This document shows, piece by piece, positions 22,456-31,643 of a stretch of 36,508 nt of DNA (positions are counted from its first letter, which is position 1; each line of letters starts with the position of its first letter). The stretch spans positions 1 through 36,508 of the forward strand of contig DYHH01000030.1 of NCBI GenBank assembly GCA_020724265.1. Reading direction: 5' to 3'. The position numbers and the translations under genes were made by a program. The DNA is from Melioribacter roseus. Lineage in GTDB: Bacteria > Bacteroidota > Ignavibacteria > Ignavibacteriales > Melioribacteraceae. Under the pieces are notes generated by a model, which was not told the DNA's origin, searched no databases, and was given only the letters and a program-made list of their open reading frames with translations.

Positions 22456-23817
22456 ATGTCTGCAAAGATATTAGTAGTTGATGACGAAAAAGCGATACGT
22501 GATTCTTTAAATATGATTTTATCGGATGAAGGATATGCGGTCTCCTCAGCGGCAGACGGCGAAGAAGCACTTAACCTTATCAATAAAGATGATTTTGATA
22601 TAGTTATTACCGATATCAAAATGCCTAACATAGACGGGATGGAATTACTTTCCAAAGGGGCAAAAAATTCACCAAGTACTTTCTTTATTATAATGACTGC
22701 TTACGCATCTGTTAATACGGCAGTTGAAGCACTAAGATACGGGGCTTATGATTATATTATTAAACCTGTCGAGTTCGATGACTTGATAATGAGAGTAAAG
22801 CGTTTACTTGATTACAAAAAAGTTTCACTGGAAAATAAATTATTAAGACAACGGGTTGTTGAAGTAGGCGATTTCAACAACATCATCGGTAAAAGCGAAC
22901 CGATGAAAAAAGTATTCGATCTAATTAAACAAGTCGCTCCAACTAACTCAAACGTTTTGGTTTCCGGTAAAAGCGGAACCGGGAAAGAACTTGTTGCAAA
23001 AGCTATTCACTATAACAGTTTAAGAAAAGATCAAATCTTTTTACCTATTAACTGCGGGGCAATTTCGGAAAACTTAATCGAATCGGAATTGTTCGGACAT
23101 AAAAAAGGATCTTTTACCGGAGCCACAGAGGAAAAACAAGGATTATTCAAAGTTGCTGATGGCGGAACTTTATTCTTAGATGAAATCGGTGATTTACCTT
23201 TAAATTTACAAGTTAAGCTTTTGCGCGCAATTGAAGACAAACAATTCCTTCCGGTCGGCGGTACAAAACATATTCAAACAAATGTGAGAATTATTGCTGC
23301 TACAAATCAAAATCTTTATGAGAAAACTAAGAAAGGTGAATTCCGTGAAGATTTATTCTATAGATTAAATGTAGTTGAAATAAAACTCCCCTCTTTGAAT
23401 GAAAGAAAAGATGATATTCCTTTACTCGTCAACCACTTTATTGAAAAATACTGTAACGAAATGGGGAAAAAAGTATTGGGCGTTGATAATGAAACAATGA
23501 AAGTCTTGATGGGACACGATTGGCAGGGCGGAGTTCGGGAGTTGGAAAACGTTATTGAACGTGCTGTAATTTTTGCTTCCGGTGATATGATTACAGTTGA
23601 AAATTTAGCAGAACATATTCGCGGTGAAGCTCATCCTCATGGTTATCCCGATTCACTCAAAGAAGCAATTGCCGGTTTTGAACGCGAGCACATCTTAAGA
23701 ATCATTAAAAAATTCGATTACAATAAAGAAGAAGCTGCAAAATCCCTTTGTATTGGTCTTTCTTCTCTTTACAGAAAAATGGAAGAACTAAAAATCCCAA
23801 CCAAATCCCCACGATAA
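22456..23817 (+). CDS. NtrC-family sigma-54-dependent response regulator
   Basis: 453 residues with three domains. The receiver (1-120) has acidic pair Asp9-Asp10, phospho-site Asp53, Thr82 and Lys103. The AAA+ sigma-54 activator (about 140-375) has Walker A GKSGTGKE at 171-178, the sigma-54 contact loop GSFTGA at 218-223, and Walker B GGTLFLDEIGD near 236. A C-terminal Fis-type helix-turn-helix (KEEAAKSLCIGLSSLYRKMEEL) completes it. The contact loop has Ser in place of the usual Ala, a tolerated variant. A ribosome binding site (AAGGAG) precedes the start. No sigma-54 promoter was found in the window, so its targets are elsewhere. Confidence 0.95.
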   Translation: MSAKILVVDDEKAIRDSLNMILSDEGYAVSSAADGEEALNLINKDDFDIVITDIKMPNIDGMELLSKGAKNSPSTFFIIMTAYASVNTAVEALRYGAYDYIIKPVEFDDLIMRVKRLLDYKKVSLENKLLRQRVVEVGDFNNIIGKSEPMKKVFDLIKQVAPTNSNVLVSGKSGTGKELVAKAIHYNSLRKDQIFLPINCGAISENLIESELFGHKKGSFTGATEEKQGLFKVADGGTLFLDEIGDLPLNLQVKLLRAIEDKQFLPVGGTKHIQTNVRIIAATNQNLYEKTKKGEFREDLFYRLNVVEIKLPSLNERKDDIPLLVNHFIEKYCNEMGKKVLGVDNETMKVLMGHDWQGGVRELENVIERAVIFASGDMITVENLAEHIRGEAHPHGYPDSLKEAIAGFEREHILRIIKKFDYNKEEAAKSLCIGLSSLYRKMEELKIPTKSPR

Positions 23818-23829
23818 AAAGTGGGGATT
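23804..23829 (+). terminator. Hairpin at the end of the sigma-54 regulator gene
   Basis: AATCCCCAC (23804-23812) and GTGGGGATT (23821-23829) form a perfect nine-bp stem with an eight-base loop that contains the stop codon. No clean T tract follows, so it may be a terminator or an mRNA 3'-end stabiliser. Confidence 0.6.
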
Positions 23830-23923
23830 ATTAGACAAATTATCCTTTAAAATACATATCTCGATTATTGAAATTTTATGTTTCTTCTTAATTTTGATTT
23901 TCTTACCTTAAGTACATAATTAA

Positions 23924-23976
23924 AGATTTCATTAAGGCAATCTTTATTATTGACAATGGTTGCTTTAATGAAATCT
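23924..23976. repeat. 17-bp inverted repeat upstream of the T9SS protein gene
   Basis: Arms 23924-23940 and 23960-23976 pair over 17 positions with a single G.U wobble and a 19-base loop. It lies in the 263-bp gap between the response regulator and the secreted protein gene, about 105 bp before the ATG. It could be a terminator, an operator-like dyad or a small repeat element. The rest of the gap holds no gene. Confidence 0.55.
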
Positions 23977-24080
23977 CACCGATAGGTTAATTCAATAAAA
24001 AAATAAAGTTGCAACATTTATTCTAATCTTCTTTTTCTGAAGCAAGCAATTAACTCTTTAATTACAAAAAGAGGCTGGTC

Positions 24081-26999
24081 ATGAGAAAGCTAATAAAGTT
24101 TACCTTCTTCTTAATCTTTATCTTAACAAATTTTGCACAACTTGAAGAATTGCAGAAAATCTCAATTGAAAGTAAAACCTATACCGACTTTCAAAAATCA
24201 TACGTTTTCCAAAACAATGGAACTCTCTATTATTTTTATAGACTACCCGGTTCTCAATCTATTAGTATTGAGATAAGTAATGACTTTGGCAAAACTTGGA
24301 AGGGATATCATGAAATTACCGGACTTCCGCTTGGTTTAACAAATGTGAGAAGTTTTGACATAATTCAAATAGGCAGCAATAATGTTTTTATTGCATATCT
24401 GCAATTCCCCGGCAAACTCTCGATCTTTAATTATAATATTGTAACAAAGTCTCTTGAACAAATTGGAACTGCACACTCGCTTAGTTCCGGGGTCGAAGAA
24501 ATTGAATTTACATATATTGACGAATCCACATACTTTGCTTCTTTAAAGGACTCAGGTAATAATGTTTTTTATGTAAGAACTGACGACGGCGCCTTAACGT
24601 GGTCAACAAATCATAGTTTCCCGGGAATACTAACCGGCAACAGACCAATAATTACATCTTATCATAATGGTAATCTCTACGCTGCTATTGTTGAAGAAAA
24701 CAAAATCTCTCTTGTTGTAAGTCCCGACAATGGTGTAACATGGAGTGCTCCGTTTGATGTTTTTACGAATGATAAATCAATTTCCAATGTATCTGTTCAT
24801 TCCGATGGCGATAAATTATTTATCGCTTTTGAAGAACACATATTTGTTGATCAATTAAATGATTTTCAAACAGATGTATGTTATTTAAGCAGTAATGATA
24901 ATGGAAATAATTGGTCCGGAAAAATTAAATACACCAAATATATTCGTAACGATTTAATTTCATCAATCAAACTTTCCGGTGAACAAATAATTGCACTTAT
25001 TCTTTCAAATAGGGTAAACCAAGAGAGACAAGATACTTATCTTGGAATTCTAACAGAAACAATCGACCCTGCCCCACCGGCAATTAATTGGATGGATTTT
25101 CCTAACCCGATTGATTTTGATCAAGATTTTCAAATTCAAGTATTTGCATATGATGAATCCGGGATTAATTCCGTTAGTGTAGAATTTAATCACAAAGTTT
25201 ATACTCTTTACGATGATGGCAACCATAACGATCTACTTGCAGGAGACTATATTTATGGTGGAACTATTGACGGTGTTCCTTCACATACATCTTTGGGTCC
25301 TAATCAAAGTAAGGTTATTGGATTAAATAATATTCAACTTCCGATAGGAAATAATGGAATAATTGCTGATATCAATTCAGCTGAAAGAATTAGACTTGCT
25401 ATTAAAGCAGTTGATACCGAGCAGAACGAAATAAACAGAACAGCAAATGTTTATTTGGATGAACTAAGCGGGTCTTACGGAAAATATGATGGAAAGAATA
25501 TTTTATTCAGCGGCGGTTTTTTTCTTTCAGGATATGCCGATACCTCATTATGGTTCAGTGCTGTTTCTTCAAGTAGCCTGATAGTTGATTATCAAGCCGG
25601 ACAGATTGGAAGTAATCCTACCGATCCGGATAATTTAATTTATTCGGTTCTTTCAGGTGATACACCTTTCGGGCATTCATGGCAGGATTGGAAAAAAGCT
25701 GTTGATAACGGTGCTTATTTCTACGACGGAGATAATGACGGAGTATATAATCCTATCGATAAAAATGAAAATGGTATTTGGGATCCCGATGAAGACAAAC
25801 CAGCTATTTTATACGACGGTGTTTATTATACTGTCTATAATGATGGTGTACCATCTAATGATCGAAGATTTAAAACTACCAAACCAATGGGCATTGAAAT
25901 TAGACAATCAATCTTTGCTTCCAACAGAAATTCTATTCTTGATGATGTAATTTTCATAAGATATTCACTCTTGTATAATGGTTTAGGAAATGCCAACGAA
26001 CCGGATTCGCTCACAGATGTCTATTTCTCAGTATGGACAGACAGCGACATCGGCGATCACGGAGATGATAAAGTTGGTTGCGATACCACTTTACACTCGG
26101 GTTATACTTATAATAATGGCTCCGATCAAGTATTTGGTGAAAATCCACCTGCAGTATTTAAAACAATTGTTCAAGGTCCGCTTGTTAAAACCGGGAACTC
26201 CACTGATTACGGTTACAATAAATTTGGACCCGATATTGGTTTCAATGCTCTTCAAGGATACAAAAATTTAGGAATGACAACATTCGCACCGCCGCATAAA
26301 AATCATTATAAATTACTCGATCCTCAAAATCCACTTGAGGCAAGAAGATATCAAGAAGCTCTATATCCTTTTGATGGATCTGAAATTGATCCATGTAATT
26401 TTGAATTCGGTGAAGTACGGGGTGGAGTAAATTGTGCTGAAGTAAATAATAAATTTTGGTTTAGCGGTGATCCCGTTACAAATTACGGTTGGATTGGAAT
26501 CATTTCCTTAGATATGAGAGATCTAACTTCAACAGGTACTTTTACTCTACGCAAAAATGAACCGATGGATATTATCGTTGCGTATGTCGTAGGTAGAGGA
26601 ATCGATCATCTTAACTCAATTGACCGAGCAAGAGAAATAACCCGTTATGTTCACGAAGAATACGAAAGAAATTTCAGTACACTAGTAAATGTAGAAGACA
26701 AACACGAAGAGTTACCGACACAATTTCACTTATCTCAAAACTATCCAAACCCTTTTAACCCAGTTACAAAAATAAAATATAGAATAGGTGTAGTGGACGA
26801 AAATCTTCGTCCACTACAAACTCAATTAATTGTTTATGACATTCTGGGTAGAGAAATAAAAACTCTAATAAACGAAGTCAAATCTCCTGGTAATTATGAA
26901 ATTACATTCGATGCTTCGCAGCTTGCAAGCGGTGTTTATTTTTATAGATTAATAAGCGGTGATTTTATATCAACTAAGAAGATGATTCTGCTTCGTTAA
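24081..26999 (+). CDS. Large T9SS-exported protein with Asp-box (BNR) repeats
   Basis: 972 residues. It has a Sec signal peptide (MRKLIKFTFFLIFILTNFAQ). Four Asp-box-like motifs follow at about residues 64-72, 165-173, 213-221 and 270-279 (for example SNDFGKTW and SPDNGVTW), which mark a sialidase-like beta-propeller. The middle is an unrecognised extracellular region with a calcium-binding-like DGDNDGVYNPIDKNENG loop near 545. The C-terminal T9SS sorting domain starts near residue 885 (LSQNYPNPFNPVTKIKY). Cargo of this type is exported across the outer membrane and released or anchored. An Arg-triad sialidase site could not be identified, so no enzyme activity is claimed. Start supported by AGAGG seven bases upstream. 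Confidence 0.85.
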   Translation: MRKLIKFTFFLIFILTNFAQLEELQKISIESKTYTDFQKSYVFQNNGTLYYFYRLPGSQSISIEISNDFGKTWKGYHEITGLPLGLTNVRSFDIIQIGSNNVFIAYLQFPGKLSIFNYNIVTKSLEQIGTAHSLSSGVEEIEFTYIDESTYFASLKDSGNNVFYVRTDDGALTWSTNHSFPGILTGNRPIITSYHNGNLYAAIVEENKISLVVSPDNGVTWSAPFDVFTNDKSISNVSVHSDGDKLFIAFEEHIFVDQLNDFQTDVCYLSSNDNGNNWSGKIKYTKYIRNDLISSIKLSGEQIIALILSNRVNQERQDTYLGILTETIDPAPPAINWMDFPNPIDFDQDFQIQVFAYDESGINSVSVEFNHKVYTLYDDGNHNDLLAGDYIYGGTIDGVPSHTSLGPNQSKVIGLNNIQLPIGNNGIIADINSAERIRLAIKAVDTEQNEINRTANVYLDELSGSYGKYDGKNILFSGGFFLSGYADTSLWFSAVSSSSLIVDYQAGQIGSNPTDPDNLIYSVLSGDTPFGHSWQDWKKAVDNGAYFYDGDNDGVYNPIDKNENGIWDPDEDKPAILYDGVYYTVYNDGVPSNDRRFKTTKPMGIEIRQSIFASNRNSILDDVIFIRYSLLYNGLGNANEPDSLTDVYFSVWTDSDIGDHGDDKVGCDTTLHSGYTYNNGSDQVFGENPPAVFKTIVQGPLVKTGNSTDYGYNKFGPDIGFNALQGYKNLGMTTFAPPHKNHYKLLDPQNPLEARRYQEALYPFDGSEIDPCNFEFGEVRGGVNCAEVNNKFWFSGDPVTNYGWIGIISLDMRDLTSTGTFTLRKNEPMDIIVAYVVGRGIDHLNSIDRAREITRYVHEEYERNFSTLVNVEDKHEELPTQFHLSQNYPNPFNPVTKIKYRIGVVDENLRPLQTQLIVYDILGREIKTLINEVKSPGNYEITFDASQLASGVYFYRLISGDFISTKKMILLR
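26789..26818. repeat. In-frame 30-bp palindrome inside the T9SS sorting domain
   Basis: TGTAGTGGACGAA (26789-26801) and TTCGTCCACTACA (26806-26818) form a perfect 13-bp stem with a four-base loop inside the coding sequence. It encodes roughly VVDENLRPLQ, in a loop between the IKY and VYD strands that is about six residues longer than in the other sorting domain of this window (near 36100). Confidence 0.75.
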
Positions 27000-27017
27000 G
27001 TTGTTAATTATGTGGTG

Positions 27018-27112
27018 AGGGTGACCAAAAAGTAATTATTCAATAAAATTAATTGCGAATATTAGCGTAATTCGCGGCTAATATAAATAAAACATTACTT
27101 TTTGGTCACCCT
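27018..27112. terminator. Perfect 19-bp inverted repeat between convergent genes (terminator or MITE-like)
   Basis: AGGGTGACCAAAAAGTAAT (27018-27036) is perfectly inverted at 27094-27112, with 57 bases between. The interior holds a second palindromic segment, ATTAGCG...CGGCTAAT, at about 27061-27082. Because it sits between the convergent T9SS and TonB receptor genes, it can act as a two-way terminator with A/T runs on both sides. The long interior and nested palindrome also suit a small non-autonomous element. Confidence 0.6.
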
Positions 27113-27120
27113 AACTACAA

Positions 27121-29391
27121 TTAGAATTCCAGACTGATACCGAATGATGGAAGTATTCCGATTGAAGAAGTATCATCAACTTTCATTTTTTTATAATCCC
27201 ACCTAATATTCTGCACATTGCTTCTGTTATAGATATTTTGAATATCCAGATATGTAATTAAACTTAACCCGCCGAGATCCCATCTTTTATCAACACGTAA
27301 ATCCAATGTATGAAGCGGAGGAAGATTATCGGTTAAGTAATTTGATAAGCTTTGTGTTCCGTTTGAATTATATGGAGTTACCGGTCTACCCGAAGCATAT
27401 CTGAACTTGAACGAAACTTCCCACTGATGATCGAAAATATATCCGCCGCTTAAATTAAAAATCCATTCTTGTTCAAATGCACTCGGACGTTTTACACCGT
27501 CAAGTCCTGTAAATTCCGTTTGAGCATAAGTTGCGCTAATCAAGCCATAAATCCCCTGACCGGTTGAACGCTTTTGAACAGATAATTCAATTCCTTTTGC
27601 GTTACCAGATCCATCACTTACAAGAGGTTCAAATCCGAACGATTCGAAATTTTCTTCTGCTCCTCCGTAACCCGCACCGGTATTGGCTAAAACAAGGTAT
27701 GGGCGCAACGTACTTGCCGGATAATTTTTATAATCTTTATAAAATCCTTCCAACTTAACTTGAAGATTTTCCGTTAATCTTTGGCTCACTCCTAAAATGT
27801 ATTGATTCACTTTTATTGCTTCCAAATTATTATTCCCTGCTGCAAGCCAAATGTAGGAAGGAAATTGATGGTAAACACCTGTACTGAAATTTAATCGTGT
27901 CAGGTTATTGAAGTTGTACGAAGCAGAAAATCTGGGGCTTAAATAAAACGATTTATCAATTGCATCAAAGTAATCAACTCTACCGCCTAAATTAAATCGC
28001 AGCTTGTTAAAGAAAAGATTACTGTATTGGAGATATGCACCGTATTTAGTAAAATTTTTATCCGCTGTTAAATTATTCTGCAATAAAGTATCGCCAAGCG
28101 TTGTAATAAAATTATTCGGGAATAAAACATCCGTTTGAAAATCAATAAACTTTACCGAAGCACCAACATTAATTTCCGCATTCGAAGAAAGTTTATAGAT
28201 TAAACTCCCCTTCAATTCATTTTCCGCTTCAATAGAATTATTTATAAAGATAGGATTCAATAAAGTGTCGTTCTGGAACGAATCGAATTTAATATAACTT
28301 CTTCCCGCACTGAAAGTTAAAATTCCGTTCCTAAATAGATGATCATACGATATTCCGGTGACATACTGGTTTTGATCGCTTCCTAATATTCTTGCATTGT
28401 CGAATATGTCGTCTTCATCATTGTTGTTGAATTTAACTCTATCAAGCGCCCCGACAAACAAAAATGAAATTCTATTCGAGTTATCAATGTTGTAATTATA
28501 TTTACCGAGTAAGTCATAATATTCGGGTACGAAATTGAAACCGGCGGCATTAAAAATAAAATCGAGATAACTTCTTCTTATGGAAAAGATAAAATTACTC
28601 TTATCTTCAACCGGTCCTTCCAAGTTTAATCCGAATTGTGAAGCTGAAATTGTTGCTTTACCACCAATTCTATCAGATCTTCCTTCGCGCAAATCAATTT
28701 TCAAAACTGATGAGAGTTTGTCTCCGTAAATTGCAGAAAATCCTCCGGTTGAAAATGAAGTCTCTTCAACATAATCAAGATTGATAAAACTCAACGGACC
28801 ACCGGTTGCGCCTTGATTTCCGAAATGATTTATAGTCGGGAAAATAAATCCGTCAACCAAATACAAATTTTCCGAAGGAGCGCCGCCTCTGACAACTAGA
28901 TCATTTCTTCCCGCGGACTGTTGACCGACACCGGGTAAAACCGAAAGAGCACGTACTACATCTTCAAATCCGCCGGGCGCTCGTCTTATTTCTTCGTACG
29001 AAAATTTTTTGAGACTAATTACTTCGGTGGGTTCAGAATCAAAAAAACCGGACGTAACCGTTACTCCTTCCAGTTCAAGAACAGTTTCTACTAATTCAAT
29101 TGTAAGTTGAGTCGGGCGTGCTGAATTTACCACCACGTCTGATCTTACCGATGTTGTATAACCAATCGCAGAAATTCTTACCTGATAATTACCGATAGGT
29201 ACATTATTAATTTCAAATCTACCTTCAATATCAGTAGCTGCTCCAATTTGGGTATCAACTAAAAGCACATTAACGCCGGGTATGGGCTGCCTGGATATTT
29301 TCTCAACTACTTTGCCTATTATTGTACCGGTAGATTGAGCATTAATTACAAGCGAAATAAAAAACAATCCAAAAATTATTTTTTTCATCAA
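27121..29391 (-). CDS. TonB-dependent outer membrane receptor with carboxypeptidase-regulatory-like domain
   Basis: 756 residues. It has a signal peptide to about residue 18, then a CarboxypepD_reg-like beta-sandwich (about 20-105, TGTIIGKVVEKISRQPIPGVNV) and a plug domain (about 115-235, with VVRGGAPSENLYLVDG). A 22-strand type beta-barrel ends in a terminal Phe (GISLEF). It imports a large or scarce ligand across the outer membrane using TonB energy; the ligand cannot be read from sequence. There is no SusD partner next to it, so it is not a classical Sus pair. Single gene, convergent with the T9SS protein and divergent from the hybrid kinase. Confidence 0.92.
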   Translation of the reverse strand: MMKKIIFGLFFISLVINAQSTGTIIGKVVEKISRQPIPGVNVLLVDTQIGAATDIEGRFEINNVPIGNYQVRISAIGYTTSVRSDVVVNSARPTQLTIELVETVLELEGVTVTSGFFDSEPTEVISLKKFSYEEIRRAPGGFEDVVRALSVLPGVGQQSAGRNDLVVRGGAPSENLYLVDGFIFPTINHFGNQGATGGPLSFINLDYVEETSFSTGGFSAIYGDKLSSVLKIDLREGRSDRIGGKATISASQFGLNLEGPVEDKSNFIFSIRRSYLDFIFNAAGFNFVPEYYDLLGKYNYNIDNSNRISFLFVGALDRVKFNNNDEDDIFDNARILGSDQNQYVTGISYDHLFRNGILTFSAGRSYIKFDSFQNDTLLNPIFINNSIEAENELKGSLIYKLSSNAEINVGASVKFIDFQTDVLFPNNFITTLGDTLLQNNLTADKNFTKYGAYLQYSNLFFNKLRFNLGGRVDYFDAIDKSFYLSPRFSASYNFNNLTRLNFSTGVYHQFPSYIWLAAGNNNLEAIKVNQYILGVSQRLTENLQVKLEGFYKDYKNYPASTLRPYLVLANTGAGYGGAEENFESFGFEPLVSDGSGNAKGIELSVQKRSTGQGIYGLISATYAQTEFTGLDGVKRPSAFEQEWIFNLSGGYIFDHQWEVSFKFRYASGRPVTPYNSNGTQSLSNYLTDNLPPLHTLDLRVDKRWDLGGLSLITYLDIQNIYNRSNVQNIRWDYKKMKVDDTSSIGILPSFGISLEF

Positions 29392-29514
29392 TTCCCTTTT
29401 TTACTCTAAAACAAATTCTCAAAAGATAAAGTTTCATATTCAAAGATATGTAGATTGTTCTATTATTCTACTTATTATTATATTTAGTGGTCATATCAAC
29501 ACAAAACGGTTTCT

Positions 29515-31065
29515 ATGGGCATCGATTTTGAAAAATTAAAAGCTTTGGCTAAAGATGACGAGGCTTTTGAAGAATTAGTTCGGCTAATTAATACGTTTAG
29601 CGGCAACTCCTTTACATCAGTCGGAGAATTTAAGGATTTCTTTATAACTGAAAGGAATAGAAAATCTTCAAAAAGATTACAAATATCCAAATCGGTAAAG
29701 GATATACTGGGTTATACATCCGAAGAGATTGAAAATATGCAGGGTGGATTATTCGCCTTAGTTTATGAGGATGATTCAGCTCTTGTAAAGAGAAACATCA
29801 GTGAGTTTGAGACAAATCCCAAAAATTTTTCTATGCAGCATATTTACCGGCTGGTTGATAAAGAAGGAAAACCGCATTGGATAAAACAATCAATTAATGT
29901 AGAACGTGACGAACACGGAAGAATTATAAAAGAATTAACAATTATTTGTGATATCAATTCAATCAAAGAAAATGAAGAAAAGTTTAAAAACGATGTACAG
30001 CATCTTAGAGAAATAAATAAATCGAAAGACCGATTTATATCAATAGTATCACATGACCTCAGAGCACCTTTTACCAGTTTACTCGGTTTTTCAGAAATTC
30101 TACTAAATGAAAACGAATTATCCGATGAAGAAAAGAATGAGTATTTATCTTATATCTATGACGCTTCCCAAAATCAACTTCAGTTAATTAATTATCTGTT
30201 AGAATGGTCAAGACTACAAACCGGAAGAATTCAAATGGAACCAAAGCGTTTGAATCTTCGTGTTGTAGTTTCTACTTGTGTCGCTTCACTAATAGGTAAT
30301 GCGATAAGAAAAGATATTGATGTAGTTCAAGAAATTGATAATGATATTTTTATTCAAGCAGATGAAAAACTTATTTCGCAAGCAATTACAAATTTGATAA
30401 GTAATGCAATCAAGTTCACACCGCGGAATAAATCAGTTACAATTACATCCGCTAAATTTAAGCTCGGTACAGTTGAATTAATAATTAAGGATGAGGGAAG
30501 AGGCATTGCCGAAAAAGATCAAGAAAAGGTTTTTAAGATAGATGAAAAATTTACATTAGAAGGAACCGAAGGTGAAAAAGGAAGCGGGCTCGGTTTAACT
30601 TTAGTCAAAGAAATTGTTGATAAACATAAAGGAGAAATTTGGTTTTACTCTAAAGTTGACGAAGGGACAGAGTTTCACATTACCTTACCAGAAGCAAAAA
30701 ATATAATACTTCTTGTTGAAGATGACGAATCCATAATGGATCTTTATAATAAATCAATACAAAGAGCACTTCCAAATTACGAAGTAATTAGGTCTGCCAA
30801 CGGTTATGAGGCTATGAGTATAATTATGAATTGTCTTCCGACAATTGTAATTACCGATCATGACATGCCTCTGATGAACGGTTATCAACTCGTTGAAGCA
30901 ATTCGTAAAAGAGATAAAAATTTTGCTATTCCAATTGTTGTAGTCTCTGCTCAATTAGATAAAGAATTAGAAAAAAAATATGAAAATATGGGTGTAGCTA
31001 AAATCTTGTATAAACCAATTCAATCCGAAGATTTTGTAAAATCATTAAAGGAATTGATAATATAA
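29515..31065 (+). CDS. Hybrid histidine kinase (PAS-HisKA-HATPase-REC)
   Basis: 516 residues without membrane helices. A PAS/PAC region lies at about 50-160 (SVKDILGYTSEEIENMQGG). HisKA has acceptor His near residue 179 (SIVSHDLRAPFTSLLGFSEILL, cut into blocks). HATPase follows, with NLISNAIKFTP, DEGRGIAEKD and GSGLGLTLVKEIV. The C-terminal receiver (about 398-516) has VEDDES and phospho-site Asp near 448 (IVITDHDMP). It lacks a DNA-binding output, so it signals to another protein or by phosphotransfer. Its stop overlaps the ATG of the NusG-like gene by one base, directly coupling a sensor to a transcription elongation factor. Confidence 0.93.
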   Translation: MGIDFEKLKALAKDDEAFEELVRLINTFSGNSFTSVGEFKDFFITERNRKSSKRLQISKSVKDILGYTSEEIENMQGGLFALVYEDDSALVKRNISEFETNPKNFSMQHIYRLVDKEGKPHWIKQSINVERDEHGRIIKELTIICDINSIKENEEKFKNDVQHLREINKSKDRFISIVSHDLRAPFTSLLGFSEILLNENELSDEEKNEYLSYIYDASQNQLQLINYLLEWSRLQTGRIQMEPKRLNLRVVVSTCVASLIGNAIRKDIDVVQEIDNDIFIQADEKLISQAITNLISNAIKFTPRNKSVTITSAKFKLGTVELIIKDEGRGIAEKDQEKVFKIDEKFTLEGTEGEKGSGLGLTLVKEIVDKHKGEIWFYSKVDEGTEFHITLPEAKNIILLVEDDESIMDLYNKSIQRALPNYEVIRSANGYEAMSIIMNCLPTIVITDHDMPLMNGYQLVEAIRKRDKNFAIPIVVVSAQLDKELEKKYENMGVAKILYKPIQSEDFVKSLKELII

Positions 31066-31643
31066 TGTATCAACCCGCTGACAAAACATATAATCAGAAT
31101 CCTGTAATCTCTTCCGAGAAATTTTGGTATGCACTTTACACAAAACCGCGGCATGAATTTCAAGCCGGGATTTATCTTGACAGCATTGATATTGAATATT
31201 ACCTGCCAACTATAACAACCGTAAGAAAATGGAGCGATAGAAAAAAGAAAGTAACCGAACCTCTTATAAGAGGCTATATATTTGTTTACTGCAACGAAAA
31301 AGAGCGATACGAAGCATTGCAGCATGATTCAATATTAAACACGGTTTGTTTTGAAGGAAAGCCTGCACGCATTCCCGATTGGCAGATTGAAAACTTGAAA
31401 AAATTGCTTTCGGAAAACAGGGAAGTGTTTATTAGAGATATGATTCCACTCGGCACGAAAGTAAAAATTGTCGAAGGTCCATTTGCGGGCGTTATCGGTC
31501 AAGTTTGCCAAAGCGATGAAGACGGTAAATTATTGGGAATTACAATAGATTTATTACGACGCTCTGTTTTAGTTAGACTTCCGAAAGAAAGTGTTGTGAA
31601 AGAATTAAAAAAGGTTGATGATGAATCAGAAAGAGTTGATTGA
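31065..31643 (+). CDS. NusG paralogue (UpxY/RfaH-like transcription antiterminator)
   Basis: 192 residues. The NGN domain (about 18-115) starts FWYALYTKPRHEFQAGIYL and contains PLIRGYIFVYC. It is followed by a KOW motif near 145-160 (LGTKVKIVEGPFAGVIG). The residues between match the UpxY-like branch of specialised NusG proteins found in Bacteroidota, rather than housekeeping NusG. It should bind RNA polymerase and reduce pausing or termination on particular operons. Specialised NusG genes normally lead polysaccharide operons; here it follows a hybrid kinase and precedes an exoribonuclease, an unusual setting. It overlaps the next gene by 23 bp. Confidence 0.9.
   Translation: MYQPADKTYNQNPVISSEKFWYALYTKPRHEFQAGIYLDSIDIEYYLPTITTVRKWSDRKKKVTEPLIRGYIFVYCNEKERYEALQHDSILNTVCFEGKPARIPDWQIENLKKLLSENREVFIRDMIPLGTKVKIVEGPFAGVIGQVCQSDEDGKLLGITIDLLRRSVLVRLPKESVVKELKKVDDESERVD

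Noticed and set aside
24081-26999. Calling the T9SS protein a sialidase
   Set aside because: Asp-box motifs occur in many propellers; the Arg triad, Tyr/Glu pair and nucleophile of sialidases could not be located.
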